From assembly GCA_041627475.1 (NCBI GenBank), contig JBFKQZ010000037.1, forward strand, positions 1-17,096: 17,096 nt of DNA. Direction: 5' to 3'. The position numbers and the translations under genes were made by a program. Shown here piece by piece: positions 7,834 to 15,353 of this stretch. This DNA comes from JBFGFG01 sp041627475 (lineage in GTDB: Bacteria; Actinomycetota; Nitriliruptoria; Nitriliruptorales; Nitriliruptoraceae). Each line of letters starts with the position of its first letter. Within the stretch, counting starts at the first letter, position 1. A model generated the notes under the pieces. It saw only the letters and a list, made by a program, of their open reading frames with translations, was not told the DNA's origin and ran no database searches.

Positions 7834-7842
7834 GGTGCGAAC

Positions 7843-7877
7843 GGGGGAAGGGGTGGGGGTGGAGGTGGAGGTGGTGG
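7843..7877 (+). other. G-rich tract between surface protein and importer genes
   Basis: The plus strand reads as runs of 5, 4 and 5 G separated by one or two bases, followed by six GG pairs separated by single A or T. It therefore meets a two-tetrad quadruplex pattern but has only three runs of three or more G. The minus-strand transcript would carry the C/U-rich complement in the 94-bp gap before the importer operon. I saw no convincing promoter in this gap, so the importer may be transcribed with the upstream surface-protein gene. Confidence 0.6.
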
Positions 7878-7886
7878 ACCGTCGTG

Positions 7887-9353
7887 TCAGCGACCGACGA
7901 GGTCCGGGCCGCGCTGTGCGGACTGCCGCTCGAGCAGGCGCGTCATCGCGCCGCCACTGCGTTCTGCGACCAGCACGGCCTCCTCCTGGAGGCTCTTGCT
8001 GAGCATGTACGCACCGAGGGTGAACGGGATGAGCAGCAGCCAGACGTACCAGTCGGACCCGCCGGGAGCGGCGGCCGGCGTGGCCACCACGTCGGTGGGC
8101 TGTGTCGTGCCACCGTCACCGGCGACCGCCGGGGACTCGGTGGTGGCGGGCGGGGTGCTCGACTCGGGGACCGAGACGGGCGAGTTGGCCGCGGGCGTCG
8201 GCGGCGTGCCGAACAGCTCACCACTGCCGGTGCTGGTCGTCGTGGTGGTGGTCGTCGTGCCGCCGGACGGCGGGACGAACGGGGCCGGCGGCTCCGGCGC
8301 GGGGCTGGTCGCCACGGCGTACTGGATGTTCTCGTTGAGCATCGTGACCTGCTTGGAGTACGACGTCTCGGCATCGCCGAAGGCGAAGTTCTCCGCAGAA
8401 CCCGGGAGGAACAGCATCCCCTCGTAGGGGAGCTTCCCCGACGACCACGCGGCGAGCGCGAGCGTCATGTCGAAGGCCCAGTAGGTGTCCTCACCGATCT
8501 CGACCTGCGAGGCGAGCGCACCGAGGAGGCAGTTGGCGGTCGGCAGCGTGTCCTCGTCCTTGGAGGCGCCAGCCTCCCAGTCGGGGGCGTCCTCACCACT
8601 GACGGGGTCGGCGCCGATCGGGCACAACTGGAACGGGAGCGGCTCCTCGTCGCGCAGCTCGCGCTCGGCGACCTTCTCGAACTCCTCGTTCTGGCAGCGG
8701 CTGCCGTCGTCGTTGGTGCGGGCGCACGTGAGCGTGGCGAGCACGGCCTGGCGCAGCGCCGGGGAGGCGTTGGAGTAGGTCGGGTTGCCCTGCTGGAAGT
8801 AGACGATGAACTGGTCGACCTGGTCACCCTCAGGGACTGCAGGCAGCGGGAACTCGATCGCGGCGCGGTAGTAGGCCTGCCCGAAGGCGATGCTCACCGG
8901 CAGCGAGCCGTTCGGGACCGGGTCGGCGGGCGAACCCGGGTCGCCCTCCTGGACCTGGTTGACACCACCGGTGTAGGCCTCGTTCATCGAGGCGATCAGG
9001 GAGTTGCCGAACGCACCGAGACCGTCCTCGGTGGGCTGGTCCTCGTCCGCGGTGGGGTCGAGCTGGCCCGTGGGGAGGCTGGACGAGGGGTCCTCCTCGC
9101 CCGTCGGGAAGTTGCAGAGCTCCGGGGCCACGAGGCACACCGCCTCGGGCGGGAACTGCTTGGTCAGCGCGGTCGGCGTGGTGTCGCTGGCGTCACCGTT
9201 CCAGAACGCCTGGCGGGCGATGTCCTCGACCGGGACCGTCGTGCGGTCCTCGACGACCTCGGCCGCCGCGGCGAGGGGGGCGAGGGCCGCCAACAGCAGT
9301 GACGAACCCATCAGCCCGAGGCCGATCGTCCTGCGTGCCCGTTGCAACTTCAT
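7887..9353 (-). CDS. Secreted surface protein with C-terminal membrane anchor
   Basis: A 488-residue protein of unrecognised specific family. A Sec signal peptide (about 1-31; basic MKLQRARR, then a hydrophobic core ending in Ala repeats) leads an acidic ectodomain with six cysteines (73, 80, 210, 220, 244, 275). A Pro/Thr/Ser-rich stalk follows (about 350-430, with a run of eight Thr). A single helix (about 435-451) and a 37-residue cytoplasmic tail end it. Two stretches, YYRAAIEFPLP (161-171) and WAFDMTLALAAW (292-303) followed by EGMLFLPGS, recall the ends of DNRLRE-type beta-sandwich domains; this is inference. The ATG at 9353 is chosen over an upstream in-frame ATG because GGGAGG (9363-9368) lies 9 nt before it and the signal peptide starts at once. 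It is co-oriented with the importer, 94 bp upstream. Confidence 0.85.
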   Translation of the reverse strand: MKLQRARRTIGLGLMGSSLLLAALAPLAAAAEVVEDRTTVPVEDIARQAFWNGDASDTTPTALTKQFPPEAVCLVAPELCNFPTGEEDPSSSLPTGQLDPTADEDQPTEDGLGAFGNSLIASMNEAYTGGVNQVQEGDPGSPADPVPNGSLPVSIAFGQAYYRAAIEFPLPAVPEGDQVDQFIVYFQQGNPTYSNASPALRQAVLATLTCARTNDDGSRCQNEEFEKVAERELRDEEPLPFQLCPIGADPVSGEDAPDWEAGASKDEDTLPTANCLLGALASQVEIGEDTYWAFDMTLALAAWSSGKLPYEGMLFLPGSAENFAFGDAETSYSKQVTMLNENIQYAVATSPAPEPPAPFVPPSGGTTTTTTTTSTGSGELFGTPPTPAANSPVSVPESSTPPATTESPAVAGDGGTTQPTDVVATPAAAPGGSDWYVWLLLIPFTLGAYMLSKSLQEEAVLVAERSGGAMTRLLERQSAQRGPDLVGR

Positions 9354-9433
9354 GCGACAGTGCCTCCCGCGGGGCCGCTCACCCCTTCTTCTACATCGGT
9401 CAACCCGATCAACGGAGTTGTTCACGTCTCGTT

Positions 9434-9464
9434 ACGCGTGACCCTGCTGCTGCAGGGGACGCGT
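9434..9464. promoter_or_regulatory. Interrupted palindrome in divergent intergenic region
   Basis: ACGCGT (9434-9439) plus CCCTG (9442-9446) pair with CAGGG (9453-9457) plus ACGCGT (9459-9464), giving an 11-bp dyad with a small 2/1 bulge and a 6-nt loop. It lies between the divergent surface-protein and PBP genes, about 80 bp from one start and 155 bp from the other. It could be an operator for one or both, or a 5' UTR hairpin. The symmetry is certain; the function is not. Confidence 0.55.
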
Positions 9465-9494
9465 GCGAACAGCGCACGTCTCCGTCCTGGCGAC

Positions 9495-9523
9495 ACTGTA
9501 CTTCCCCCCGACACGGATGACGA
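9495..9523 (-). promoter_or_regulatory. Candidate promoter of surface-protein gene
   Basis: On the minus strand, TCGTCA (9518-9523) and TACAGT (9495-9500) are separated by 17 bp. The -10 is identical to those of the rRNA promoters P1 and P2 in this window. The resulting 5' UTR would be about 135 nt and would contain the palindrome at 9434-9464. The -35 matches the consensus at only four of six positions, so this is tentative. Confidence 0.35.
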
Positions 9524-9605
9524 CAGGACACCTGTCCCGACCTCGTCCCCATGGGGCCCGCCCGCACCGCCGCGAGACCTCGACGGCACCGATCTCGGTC
9601 GCGGC

Positions 9606-9611
9606 TACCGT
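9606..9611 (+). promoter_or_regulatory. Candidate -10 for leaderless PBP transcript
   Basis: TACCGT has the TAnnnT pattern and ends 7 nt before the GTG at 9619, the spacing expected if transcription starts on the start codon. No Shine-Dalgarno-like sequence precedes this GTG, which fits a leaderless mRNA as is common in actinobacteria. No good -35 was found at 17-18 bp. Confidence 0.35.
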
Positions 9612-9618
9612 CGCTGCC

Positions 9619-12048
9619 GTGCAGACCCCCGCGCCCCCCGCACGCGACCCGGTCCCCCGTCGCTGGGCAGCCGCGGTCGCGGTGCTCGCCATGACGCTGT
9701 CGGCCTGCTCCGGCGCCGTCCGGCTGTCGACGGGTGACCCGATCGAGCTCGTCCGCACGCCCCAGACCTCGCGCGTCCTGAGCAGCAGCGGCGCAGTGGT
9801 CGCCGAGCTGCACGGCGAGGAGGACCGCGAGGACGTCGCCCTCGAGGAGGTCGCCGACGAGCTCGTCCAGGCGGTCGTGGCGATCGAGGACCGGCGGTTC
9901 TTCCTCCACGCCGGTGTCGACGTCCCGGCGATCGCCCGCGCGTTCGCGGCCAACGTCGAGGCCGGGGAGATCGAGCAGGGGGGCTCGACGCTGACCCAGC
10001 AGTACGTCAAGAACACGATCACCGGCAACGCCGAGACCATCGAGCGCAAGGTCCAGGAGGCCGCGCTCGCCTTCCAGCTCGAGCAGCAACTGGGCAAGGA
10101 CGAGATCCTCGAGCGCTACCTCAACACGGTCTACTTCGGCGCCGGTGCCTACGGCGTGGCTGCGGCCTCGCGGACCTTCTTCGGCATCGAGCCCGACGAC
10201 GTCGACCTCGCCCAGGCCGCGCTGCTGGCAGGACTGATCCGCTCCCCCAGCGCGCTGGACCCGTTCCAGTACCCGGACCGGGCCACGGCGCGCCGGTCGC
10301 TGGTGCTCGACGCCATGGTGGACGTCGGCGTGGTCGACGCCGAGGAGGCGGCCGCGGCCGACGACGCGCCGCTCGACCTGCGGCCCCCGCCGCCGCCCGA
10401 GGCCGACCCGAACGGCTGGTTCCTCGACGAGGTGCGCCGGCGGGTCATCAACGACGACCGCTTCGCCGCGATCGGCCCCACGCCCGACGACCGCGTCGAC
10501 GCGCTGTTCACCGGCGGGCTGCGCATCCACACGACGCTGGACGAGCAGGTGCAGGCGCTGACCGGCGACGCGGTCGACGCCGTGCTGACCGAGCAGGACG
10601 ACCCGGCCGCGGCGATCGTGGTGCTCGAACCGGCGACCGGCGCCGTGCGGGCGATCTACGGCGGTCCGACCGAGGACCGCGTGGCAGCCGGGTTCTCCCT
10701 GGCCACGCAGGGGCGGCGGCAGCCCGGTTCGTCGTTCAAGCCGATCGTCCTGGCTGCGGCGCTGGACCGCGGCGTCCCGCTCGACCGTGTCTTCCCCGGC
10801 GGTGCCTGCGCCTCGTTCGCGAGCGTCCCCGACTGGTCCGACGGCGTCTGCAACTACGCCAACGCCAGCTACGGGCCGCTGACGCTGCGCGAGGCGACGG
10901 TGCGCTCGGTCAACACCGTCTACGCCAGGCTCGGCGTCGAACTGGGTCCCAACGCGATGCTCGCCCAGGCACGGACGATGGGCATCACCTCCGACCTGCC
11001 GGCCGTGCACGCCCTGGCGCTCGGCGCGGGCGAGGTCACCCCGTTCGAGCTCGCCAGCGCCTACTCGTCGTTCGCCACGCTCGGCACGTGGCACGAACCG
11101 CACCTCGTGACGCGGATCACCGACGCCGACGGCACCGTGCTCTGGGAGCAGCCGGACGAGCCCATCCAGGTCCTCGACGAGGGTGTGGCGCACTTCGTGA
11201 CCCGGACCCTCGAGGAGGTCACCCGACGCGGCACCGGTGTCAACGCGCAGATCGGACGTCCGCAGGCGGGCAAGACCGGGACCTCGCAGGACTCCGCCGA
11301 CGCGTGGTTCGTCGGCTACACCCCGGACCTGCTCGCGTCCGTCTGGGTCGGTTTCCCCGAGGGGCGAGTCCCGATGGTCCCGCCGCGCACGCGAGAGGTC
11401 GTCGAGGGCGGCCGCTACCCCGCCCGGATCTGGGCGGCGCTGATGGAACCGGCGCTCGCGACCATCCCGCCGACGCCGTTCGCGCAGCCGCAGACGGGCG
11501 TGCAGGTCGTCGAGGTGGACGTCACCCGCAACTGCCTTCCGAACCCCTACACCCCGGCGGACGTGATCGAGGCGCGGGAGTACCCGGCAGGTGCCGCGCC
11601 CACCGAGCGGTGCACCGAGCCGACCGGTCCCCCGGTGGACGACGTGCCGGACGTGACCGGGCTGCCGCTCGACGTCGCCCTGGCCCGGCTCGCGGAGGGC
11701 GGCTTCGCCGTGGACCAGCGCCCGATGGACGCGACGCTCTACCCCGTCGGTTTCGTCGAGCGGCAGCGCCCCGGCCCGGGCGGCTCGACCCTGCCGGAGG
11801 ACGGCAACGCCGTGGTGCTCTGGATCAGCACCAACACCGGGGTGCGGGTCACCGTCCCCGACGTCATCGGCCTGCGGGGCGCGGACGCCGTGGCCGCGCT
11901 GCAGGACCTCGGGTTCGTCGTGGACGTGCGGACCGGCTGCCTCGACCCGGAGGCCTGCGGTGCCAGCGGCGCGGTCGAAGCCATGACGCCAGGGCCGGGT
12001 GAGCGCACCGACGAGCACGCCGTCGTCGAGCTGCTCGTCGCCCCCTGA
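9619..12048 (+). CDS. Class A penicillin-binding protein with PASTA domains and lipobox
   Basis: A bifunctional peptidoglycan synthase acting outside the membrane, 809 residues from GTG 9619. The GT51 glycosyltransferase is shown by EDRRFF (catalytic E90), GGSTLTQQYVKN, RKVQEAALAFQLE (second Glu E147) and YLNTVYFGAGAYG. The transpeptidase has SSFK (nucleophile S371, K374), SVN (430-432) and KTGT (552-555). Two PASTA domains follow (about 674-738 and 744-808). The N-terminus is RRWAAAVAVLAMTLSAC, a short hydrophobic stretch ending in a lipobox-like LSAC (C30), instead of the long membrane helix usual for class A PBPs. The frame is open upstream to ATGs at 9463 and 9517, but these lack ribosome sites and would put about 50 polar residues before the signal. 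It converges on mpg with only 4 bp between stops. Confidence 0.93.
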   Translation: MQTPAPPARDPVPRRWAAAVAVLAMTLSACSGAVRLSTGDPIELVRTPQTSRVLSSSGAVVAELHGEEDREDVALEEVADELVQAVVAIEDRRFFLHAGVDVPAIARAFAANVEAGEIEQGGSTLTQQYVKNTITGNAETIERKVQEAALAFQLEQQLGKDEILERYLNTVYFGAGAYGVAAASRTFFGIEPDDVDLAQAALLAGLIRSPSALDPFQYPDRATARRSLVLDAMVDVGVVDAEEAAAADDAPLDLRPPPPPEADPNGWFLDEVRRRVINDDRFAAIGPTPDDRVDALFTGGLRIHTTLDEQVQALTGDAVDAVLTEQDDPAAAIVVLEPATGAVRAIYGGPTEDRVAAGFSLATQGRRQPGSSFKPIVLAAALDRGVPLDRVFPGGACASFASVPDWSDGVCNYANASYGPLTLREATVRSVNTVYARLGVELGPNAMLAQARTMGITSDLPAVHALALGAGEVTPFELASAYSSFATLGTWHEPHLVTRITDADGTVLWEQPDEPIQVLDEGVAHFVTRTLEEVTRRGTGVNAQIGRPQAGKTGTSQDSADAWFVGYTPDLLASVWVGFPEGRVPMVPPRTREVVEGGRYPARIWAALMEPALATIPPTPFAQPQTGVQVVEVDVTRNCLPNPYTPADVIEAREYPAGAAPTERCTEPTGPPVDDVPDVTGLPLDVALARLAEGGFAVDQRPMDATLYPVGFVERQRPGPGGSTLPEDGNAVVLWISTNTGVRVTVPDVIGLRGADAVAALQDLGFVVDVRTGCLDPEACGASGAVEAMTPGPGERTDEHAVVELLVAP

Positions 12049-12052
12049 GCGG

Positions 12053-12670
12053 TCACTGCGCCGCGCGGGGCGAGCGGCTGTAACGACTGACGGCCGGGTG
12101 GTCGGTCCACCAGAACCGCCACGGCACGTCCGGCGCCTGCGTCACGCCGACACGCGGGCCCGTGCTGACGGCGTCCGGCTCGGTGCCGTCGCTGCGCAGC
12201 ACCAGCGGGGCGTCCGCGTCGATGAGGTCGAGTCCGTCGTCGCGCTGCGTCTCGAGGTCGAACACCTGCCCGAGCCGCCCCGGCCCGCCGCCGAGCCATC
12301 GCGGGGGTCTCTGGCCGTCTGCGCCACGGCGCGCGAGCGCGACCTCCTCCCCCGCCACCACGTCGACGGCGCGCAGCAGGACCGCGGCACCGACCCCCTC
12401 CTCGTCCACGACCACGTTGGCGCACCGGTGGATGCCGTACGAGGTGTAGACGTAGAGGTGGCCCGGCGGTCCGAACATCGTCGCGTTGGCCCCGGTCCGG
12501 CCGCGGGCCGCGTGGCTGGCGGGGTCGTCCGGCCCGTACGCCTCGACCTCGACGATCCGGGCGGTGACGCCGCGGCCGACGAGCAGCGCACCCAGCAGGC
12601 GCGGCGCCACCTCCTCGGCGGCCCCGCGCAGGCGGCCCCGGTCGATCAGGCGCGCTGGTCGGCCACCCAC
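12053..12670 (-). CDS. mpg: 3-methyladenine (alkylpurine) DNA glycosylase, AAG/Mpg family
   Basis: A cytoplasmic base-excision repair enzyme that flips out and removes alkylated or deaminated purines. It has 205 residues, normal for bacterial Mpg. By comparison with human AAG the catalytic Glu is E43 in EVEAY, Y45 and H53 (GPDDPASH) line the base pocket, and LYVYTSYGIHRCAN (72-85) supplies the intercalating Tyr (Y78) and Asn (N85). GPGRLGQVF (129-137) is the conserved Gly-rich loop. The GTG at 12670 is inferred: GAGAAGG (12678-12684) lies 7 nt upstream and the conserved N-terminus begins just after. It therefore overlaps the end of polX by 25 bp, suggesting translational coupling. It is the last gene of the argH operon. 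The exact start is less certain than the identity. Confidence 0.92.
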   Translation of the reverse strand: MGGRPARLIDRGRLRGAAEEVAPRLLGALLVGRGVTARIVEVEAYGPDDPASHAARGRTGANATMFGPPGHLYVYTSYGIHRCANVVVDEEGVGAAVLLRAVDVVAGEEVALARRGADGQRPPRWLGGGPGRLGQVFDLETQRDDGLDLIDADAPLVLRSDGTEPDAVSTGPRVGVTQAPDVPWRFWWTDHPAVSRYSRSPRAAQ

Positions 12671-14424
12671 TCCTTGACCTTCTCGTAGGACCACGTGGTG
12701 ACGATCTTCTCCGGTGCGATGCCGATCCGACGGGCCCAGGCGCAGCCGTGCTCCTCGTTCTGCAGGTCGACCGGGTGGTGCGCGTCGGTCGAGACCGCGA
12801 ACAGCACGCCGCGCGACATCGCGACGCGCGCGAGGTCGACGGGTGCGTCCAGCCGCGGCAGGGCGCCGTTGAGCTCGAGCGCGACGCCGTGCTCGAGGAG
12901 CGCGTCGCAGACGGCGTCGATGTCGAGGTCGACGCCGGCCCGCTTGCCGAGCTTGCGCCCCGTCAGGTGACCGATCACCGTCACCGATGGATCGCTGATG
13001 GCCCGGACCAGGCGCGCCGTCTGCTCGTCCGCACTCCGGCGGAAGGCGCTGTGGATCGACGCGGTGCAGATGTCGAACCCCATGCGGAACTCGGCGTCGT
13101 AGTCCAGGTCGCCGTCCGCGGAGATGTTGAGCTCGGCACCGTGCAGGAGCCGGATGTCGCCGCGGTCGGCCTCGAGCGCCCGCAGCCTGTCGCGCTGCTC
13201 GAGCATCCGCTCGCGCGAGAGCCCGTTCATCGCCAGGTCCTCGGCGTGGTCGGTGATGCCGAGCCACGCGCGGCCGCGCTCCACGGCCCACTGCGCGACG
13301 TCCTCCATCGTCTGCTTGCCGTCGCCGGACCAGTCGGTGTGGTGGTGCAGGTCGCCGGTGAGGTGGTCGGGCGTCACCGCCTCCGGGAGGCCGCCGTCGG
13401 CGGCCAGGTCGACCTCGCCGACGTCCTCCCGCAGCTCCGGGGTCACCCAGGTCATGCCGAGCGCCTCGTAGACCCCCTCCTCGGTCTCGCCGGCGACGCG
13501 GTCCTCGGCCTTCGGCTGGCCGTCGCCGGCCTTCTCACGGGGCGCGAGGCCGTACTCGTTGAGCGTGAGGTCACGTGCGAGCGCCCGCTCGCGCAGCCTG
13601 ATGTTGTGTGCCTTGGAGCCGGTGAAGTAGACGAGCGCTGCGCCGAAGCGGTCGGGCTCGACGACACGGAGGTCGACCTGGAGGCCGTCGTGGGTGCGGA
13701 TCGACGTCTTGGTGTCGCCACTGGCGATCACGTCGGCGACGTCCGGGTGCTCGCGGAAGGCATCCATGATCCCGGGCGCTGCGTCCTCCTCGGCAGCGAC
13801 CAGCAGGTCGACGTCCCCGATGGTCTCGCGGTAGCGCCGCAGCGAGCCGGCCACCTCGATGCGCTGCACGCCGTCGACGTCGCCGAGGTGGTCCCGCAGG
13901 CGGGTCGCGACGGCGTGCGCGCTGGCGATCGGGGTGCGCCGCTCGTCGCCGCTGGCGGCGAGGTCGCCGGCCCGATCGATCGCGTCCTTGATGTTCTGGA
14001 CCGTCTTGGCGCCCATGCCGTCCAGCTCCTCGATGGAGCCGTCGGCGATCGCGGCCCTGAGCCCGTCGAGGTCCCTGACCCCGAGCTCGTCCTCGAGCTG
14101 CCGGACGGTCTTGGGCCCGAGGCCGTCAAGGCGCAGCAGGGCGACCTGGCTGGCGGGGTAGCGCTCGCGCAGCTTGTCGAGCTTGTCGATGCGGCCCTCG
14201 TCGAGGAACTGCTTGATCTTGGCCGCCGTCGACTTGCCGATGCCCTTGACCTTGGTGAGCTCGGTCGTCGACAGCGTCGCGATGTCGTCGGTGATCCCGC
14301 GGATCGCGCGCTCGGCGTCCTGGTAGGCGCGGACGCGGAAGGCGTTGGTCGATGCCTCGTCGAGGATCGTCAGCTTCGCGAGCTCGCCGAACATCGCAGC
14401 GATCTGCTCGTTCACCCGGGCCAT
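12646..14424 (-). CDS. polX: PolX-type DNA polymerase/3'-5' exonuclease (Pol beta + PHP)
   Basis: A family X repair polymerase, 592 residues, close to the typical 570-590. The N-terminal 8-kDa-like region contains helix-hairpin-helix motifs VKGIGKSTAAKI (59-70), LDGLGPKTVRQL (99-110) and LDGMGAKTVQNI (134-145). The nucleotidyltransferase core has GSLRR (193-197), the metal-binding D204 and D206 (GDVD), and D251 (QVDLRV), then FTGSKAHNIRLRERA. The C-terminal PHP phosphoesterase has GDLHHHTDWS (357-366), TDH (391-393), GAELN (429-433), SIHS (456-459), GH (485-486) and STDAHH (545-550), so both active sites look intact. Known homologues fill short gaps, and the PHP domain provides exonuclease or AP-endonuclease activity. 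GGAGG lies 6 nt before the ATG. It starts 27 bp after the methyltransferase gene and overlaps mpg. Confidence 0.97.
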   Translation of the reverse strand: MARVNEQIAAMFGELAKLTILDEASTNAFRVRAYQDAERAIRGITDDIATLSTTELTKVKGIGKSTAAKIKQFLDEGRIDKLDKLRERYPASQVALLRLDGLGPKTVRQLEDELGVRDLDGLRAAIADGSIEELDGMGAKTVQNIKDAIDRAGDLAASGDERRTPIASAHAVATRLRDHLGDVDGVQRIEVAGSLRRYRETIGDVDLLVAAEEDAAPGIMDAFREHPDVADVIASGDTKTSIRTHDGLQVDLRVVEPDRFGAALVYFTGSKAHNIRLRERALARDLTLNEYGLAPREKAGDGQPKAEDRVAGETEEGVYEALGMTWVTPELREDVGEVDLAADGGLPEAVTPDHLTGDLHHHTDWSGDGKQTMEDVAQWAVERGRAWLGITDHAEDLAMNGLSRERMLEQRDRLRALEADRGDIRLLHGAELNISADGDLDYDAEFRMGFDICTASIHSAFRRSADEQTARLVRAISDPSVTVIGHLTGRKLGKRAGVDLDIDAVCDALLEHGVALELNGALPRLDAPVDLARVAMSRGVLFAVSTDAHHPVDLQNEEHGCAWARRIGIAPEKIVTTWSYEKVKEWVADQRA

Positions 14425-14451
14425 CGGCGTCCTCCGTCGTCCCCCATGACG

Positions 14452-15351
14452 CTAACCCCCCGCGACCCGTCGCCACAGCCGCGGCAGGCCGTGGAGGTCG
14501 ATCCGGTCCCGCACCGGCGGTGCGAACTCGAGTACGAAGCCCCGGGCCGCGACCATCTCGTCGATCGGCAGACCCGTGAGGTCATGGCCCTCGAGGTGGT
14601 CCCGTACGTACAGCGCACCGCCCGGTCGCACCACCCGGGCGAGGTGGTCCAGCACGAACGCGACGGTGGTCGGCGGCAGCTCCCGCAGCACCTGCACCGC
14701 CACGACCAGGTCGACGGTCCGGTCCCCGACGAGGTCCAGCCGCCACGTGGGCAGGTGCACGACGTCGTGGTCTGCAGCGGCTGTCGCCACGTCGAACGCG
14801 ACCGGGGCGTCGAGGTAGTCGGCGACGGCCAGGCCGAGGCCGGTGTAGTACGCCTGCTGCGTGCAGTACGGCCCGGCGATGCCCTCGACGGCGACGAGCG
14901 TCTCGACCGGGTCCGGACCGCACAGCAGCGGGTTGGCGAGCCGGCCGTTGCCGGGCCCGAGGTCGAGGGCGACGCGCGTCCCGGCTCGTCTGAGGGCCGA
15001 CCGCAGCAGCCAGGCGTCCTGGGCCGTGTACCGGGCCAGGTGCGCCACGGCGCCCGGGTCGTGGTCGACCCCGAGCCGCTCGAGGCAGGCGAGGTCGCGT
15101 GCGGCGATGCCGCGCACGAGCGGGTCGTCGTCGGTCAGGAACCAGTCGGGGAAGTCGAACGCCGCGGCCCACGCGAACCACCGTGCGAGGTGCTGCGGCC
15201 CGTCGTAGCCGGTCACGCCGGGGTCGCCCGTCGCGTCCAGCTGGTCGGGCTCGACCAGCAGCCAGCGGGCGAGGTCCGCGTCGAGGTCGAGCAGGACCCG
15301 ATCGCGGGTGAACGTGTCCGCGAAGCGCTGCAGCGCGGCTGCCGGGTCCAC
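14452..15351 (-). CDS. Putative class I SAM-dependent methyltransferase
   Basis: A 299-residue predicted soluble enzyme. The Rossmann-fold region begins with motif I LDLGPGNGRL (129-138), followed by an acidic residue after strand 2 (E156). Later come VDLVVAVQVLRELP (213-226) and an RPGGALYVRDH segment (242-252) typical of post-motif III. The N-terminal 120 residues are predicted helical, aromatic and acidic, and are not assigned. I do not know the substrate. The GTG at 15351 is preferred because it starts 2 bp after the dtd stop, although no strong ribosome site is visible; reinitiation after dtd is plausible. The frame stays open further upstream, but that part overlaps dtd with shadow-like Arg-rich sequence. 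It is followed 27 bp later by polX. Confidence 0.75.
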   Translation of the reverse strand: MDPAAALQRFADTFTRDRVLLDLDADLARWLLVEPDQLDATGDPGVTGYDGPQHLARWFAWAAAFDFPDWFLTDDDPLVRGIAARDLACLERLGVDHDPGAVAHLARYTAQDAWLLRSALRRAGTRVALDLGPGNGRLANPLLCGPDPVETLVAVEGIAGPYCTQQAYYTGLGLAVADYLDAPVAFDVATAAADHDVVHLPTWRLDLVGDRTVDLVVAVQVLRELPPTTVAFVLDHLARVVRPGGALYVRDHLEGHDLTGLPIDEMVAARGFVLEFAPPVRDRIDLHGLPRLWRRVAGG

Positions 15352-15353
15352 CG

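Noticed and set aside
6035..8002. A 655-codon plus-strand frame across livH and the binding-protein gene
   Set aside because: It spans two minus-strand genes and their junction, with low-complexity shadow composition and no motif.
9395..9409. Short dyad ATCGG-TCAAC-CCGAT upstream of the surface-protein start
   Set aside because: A 5-bp stem is too short to distinguish from chance in this composition.
9409..12018. An 869-codon open frame on the minus strand antisense to the PBP
   Set aside because: It is antisense to a gene with intact catalytic motifs. Its Arg/Gly/Asp-rich composition is typical of GC shadow frames, and no ribosome site supports it.
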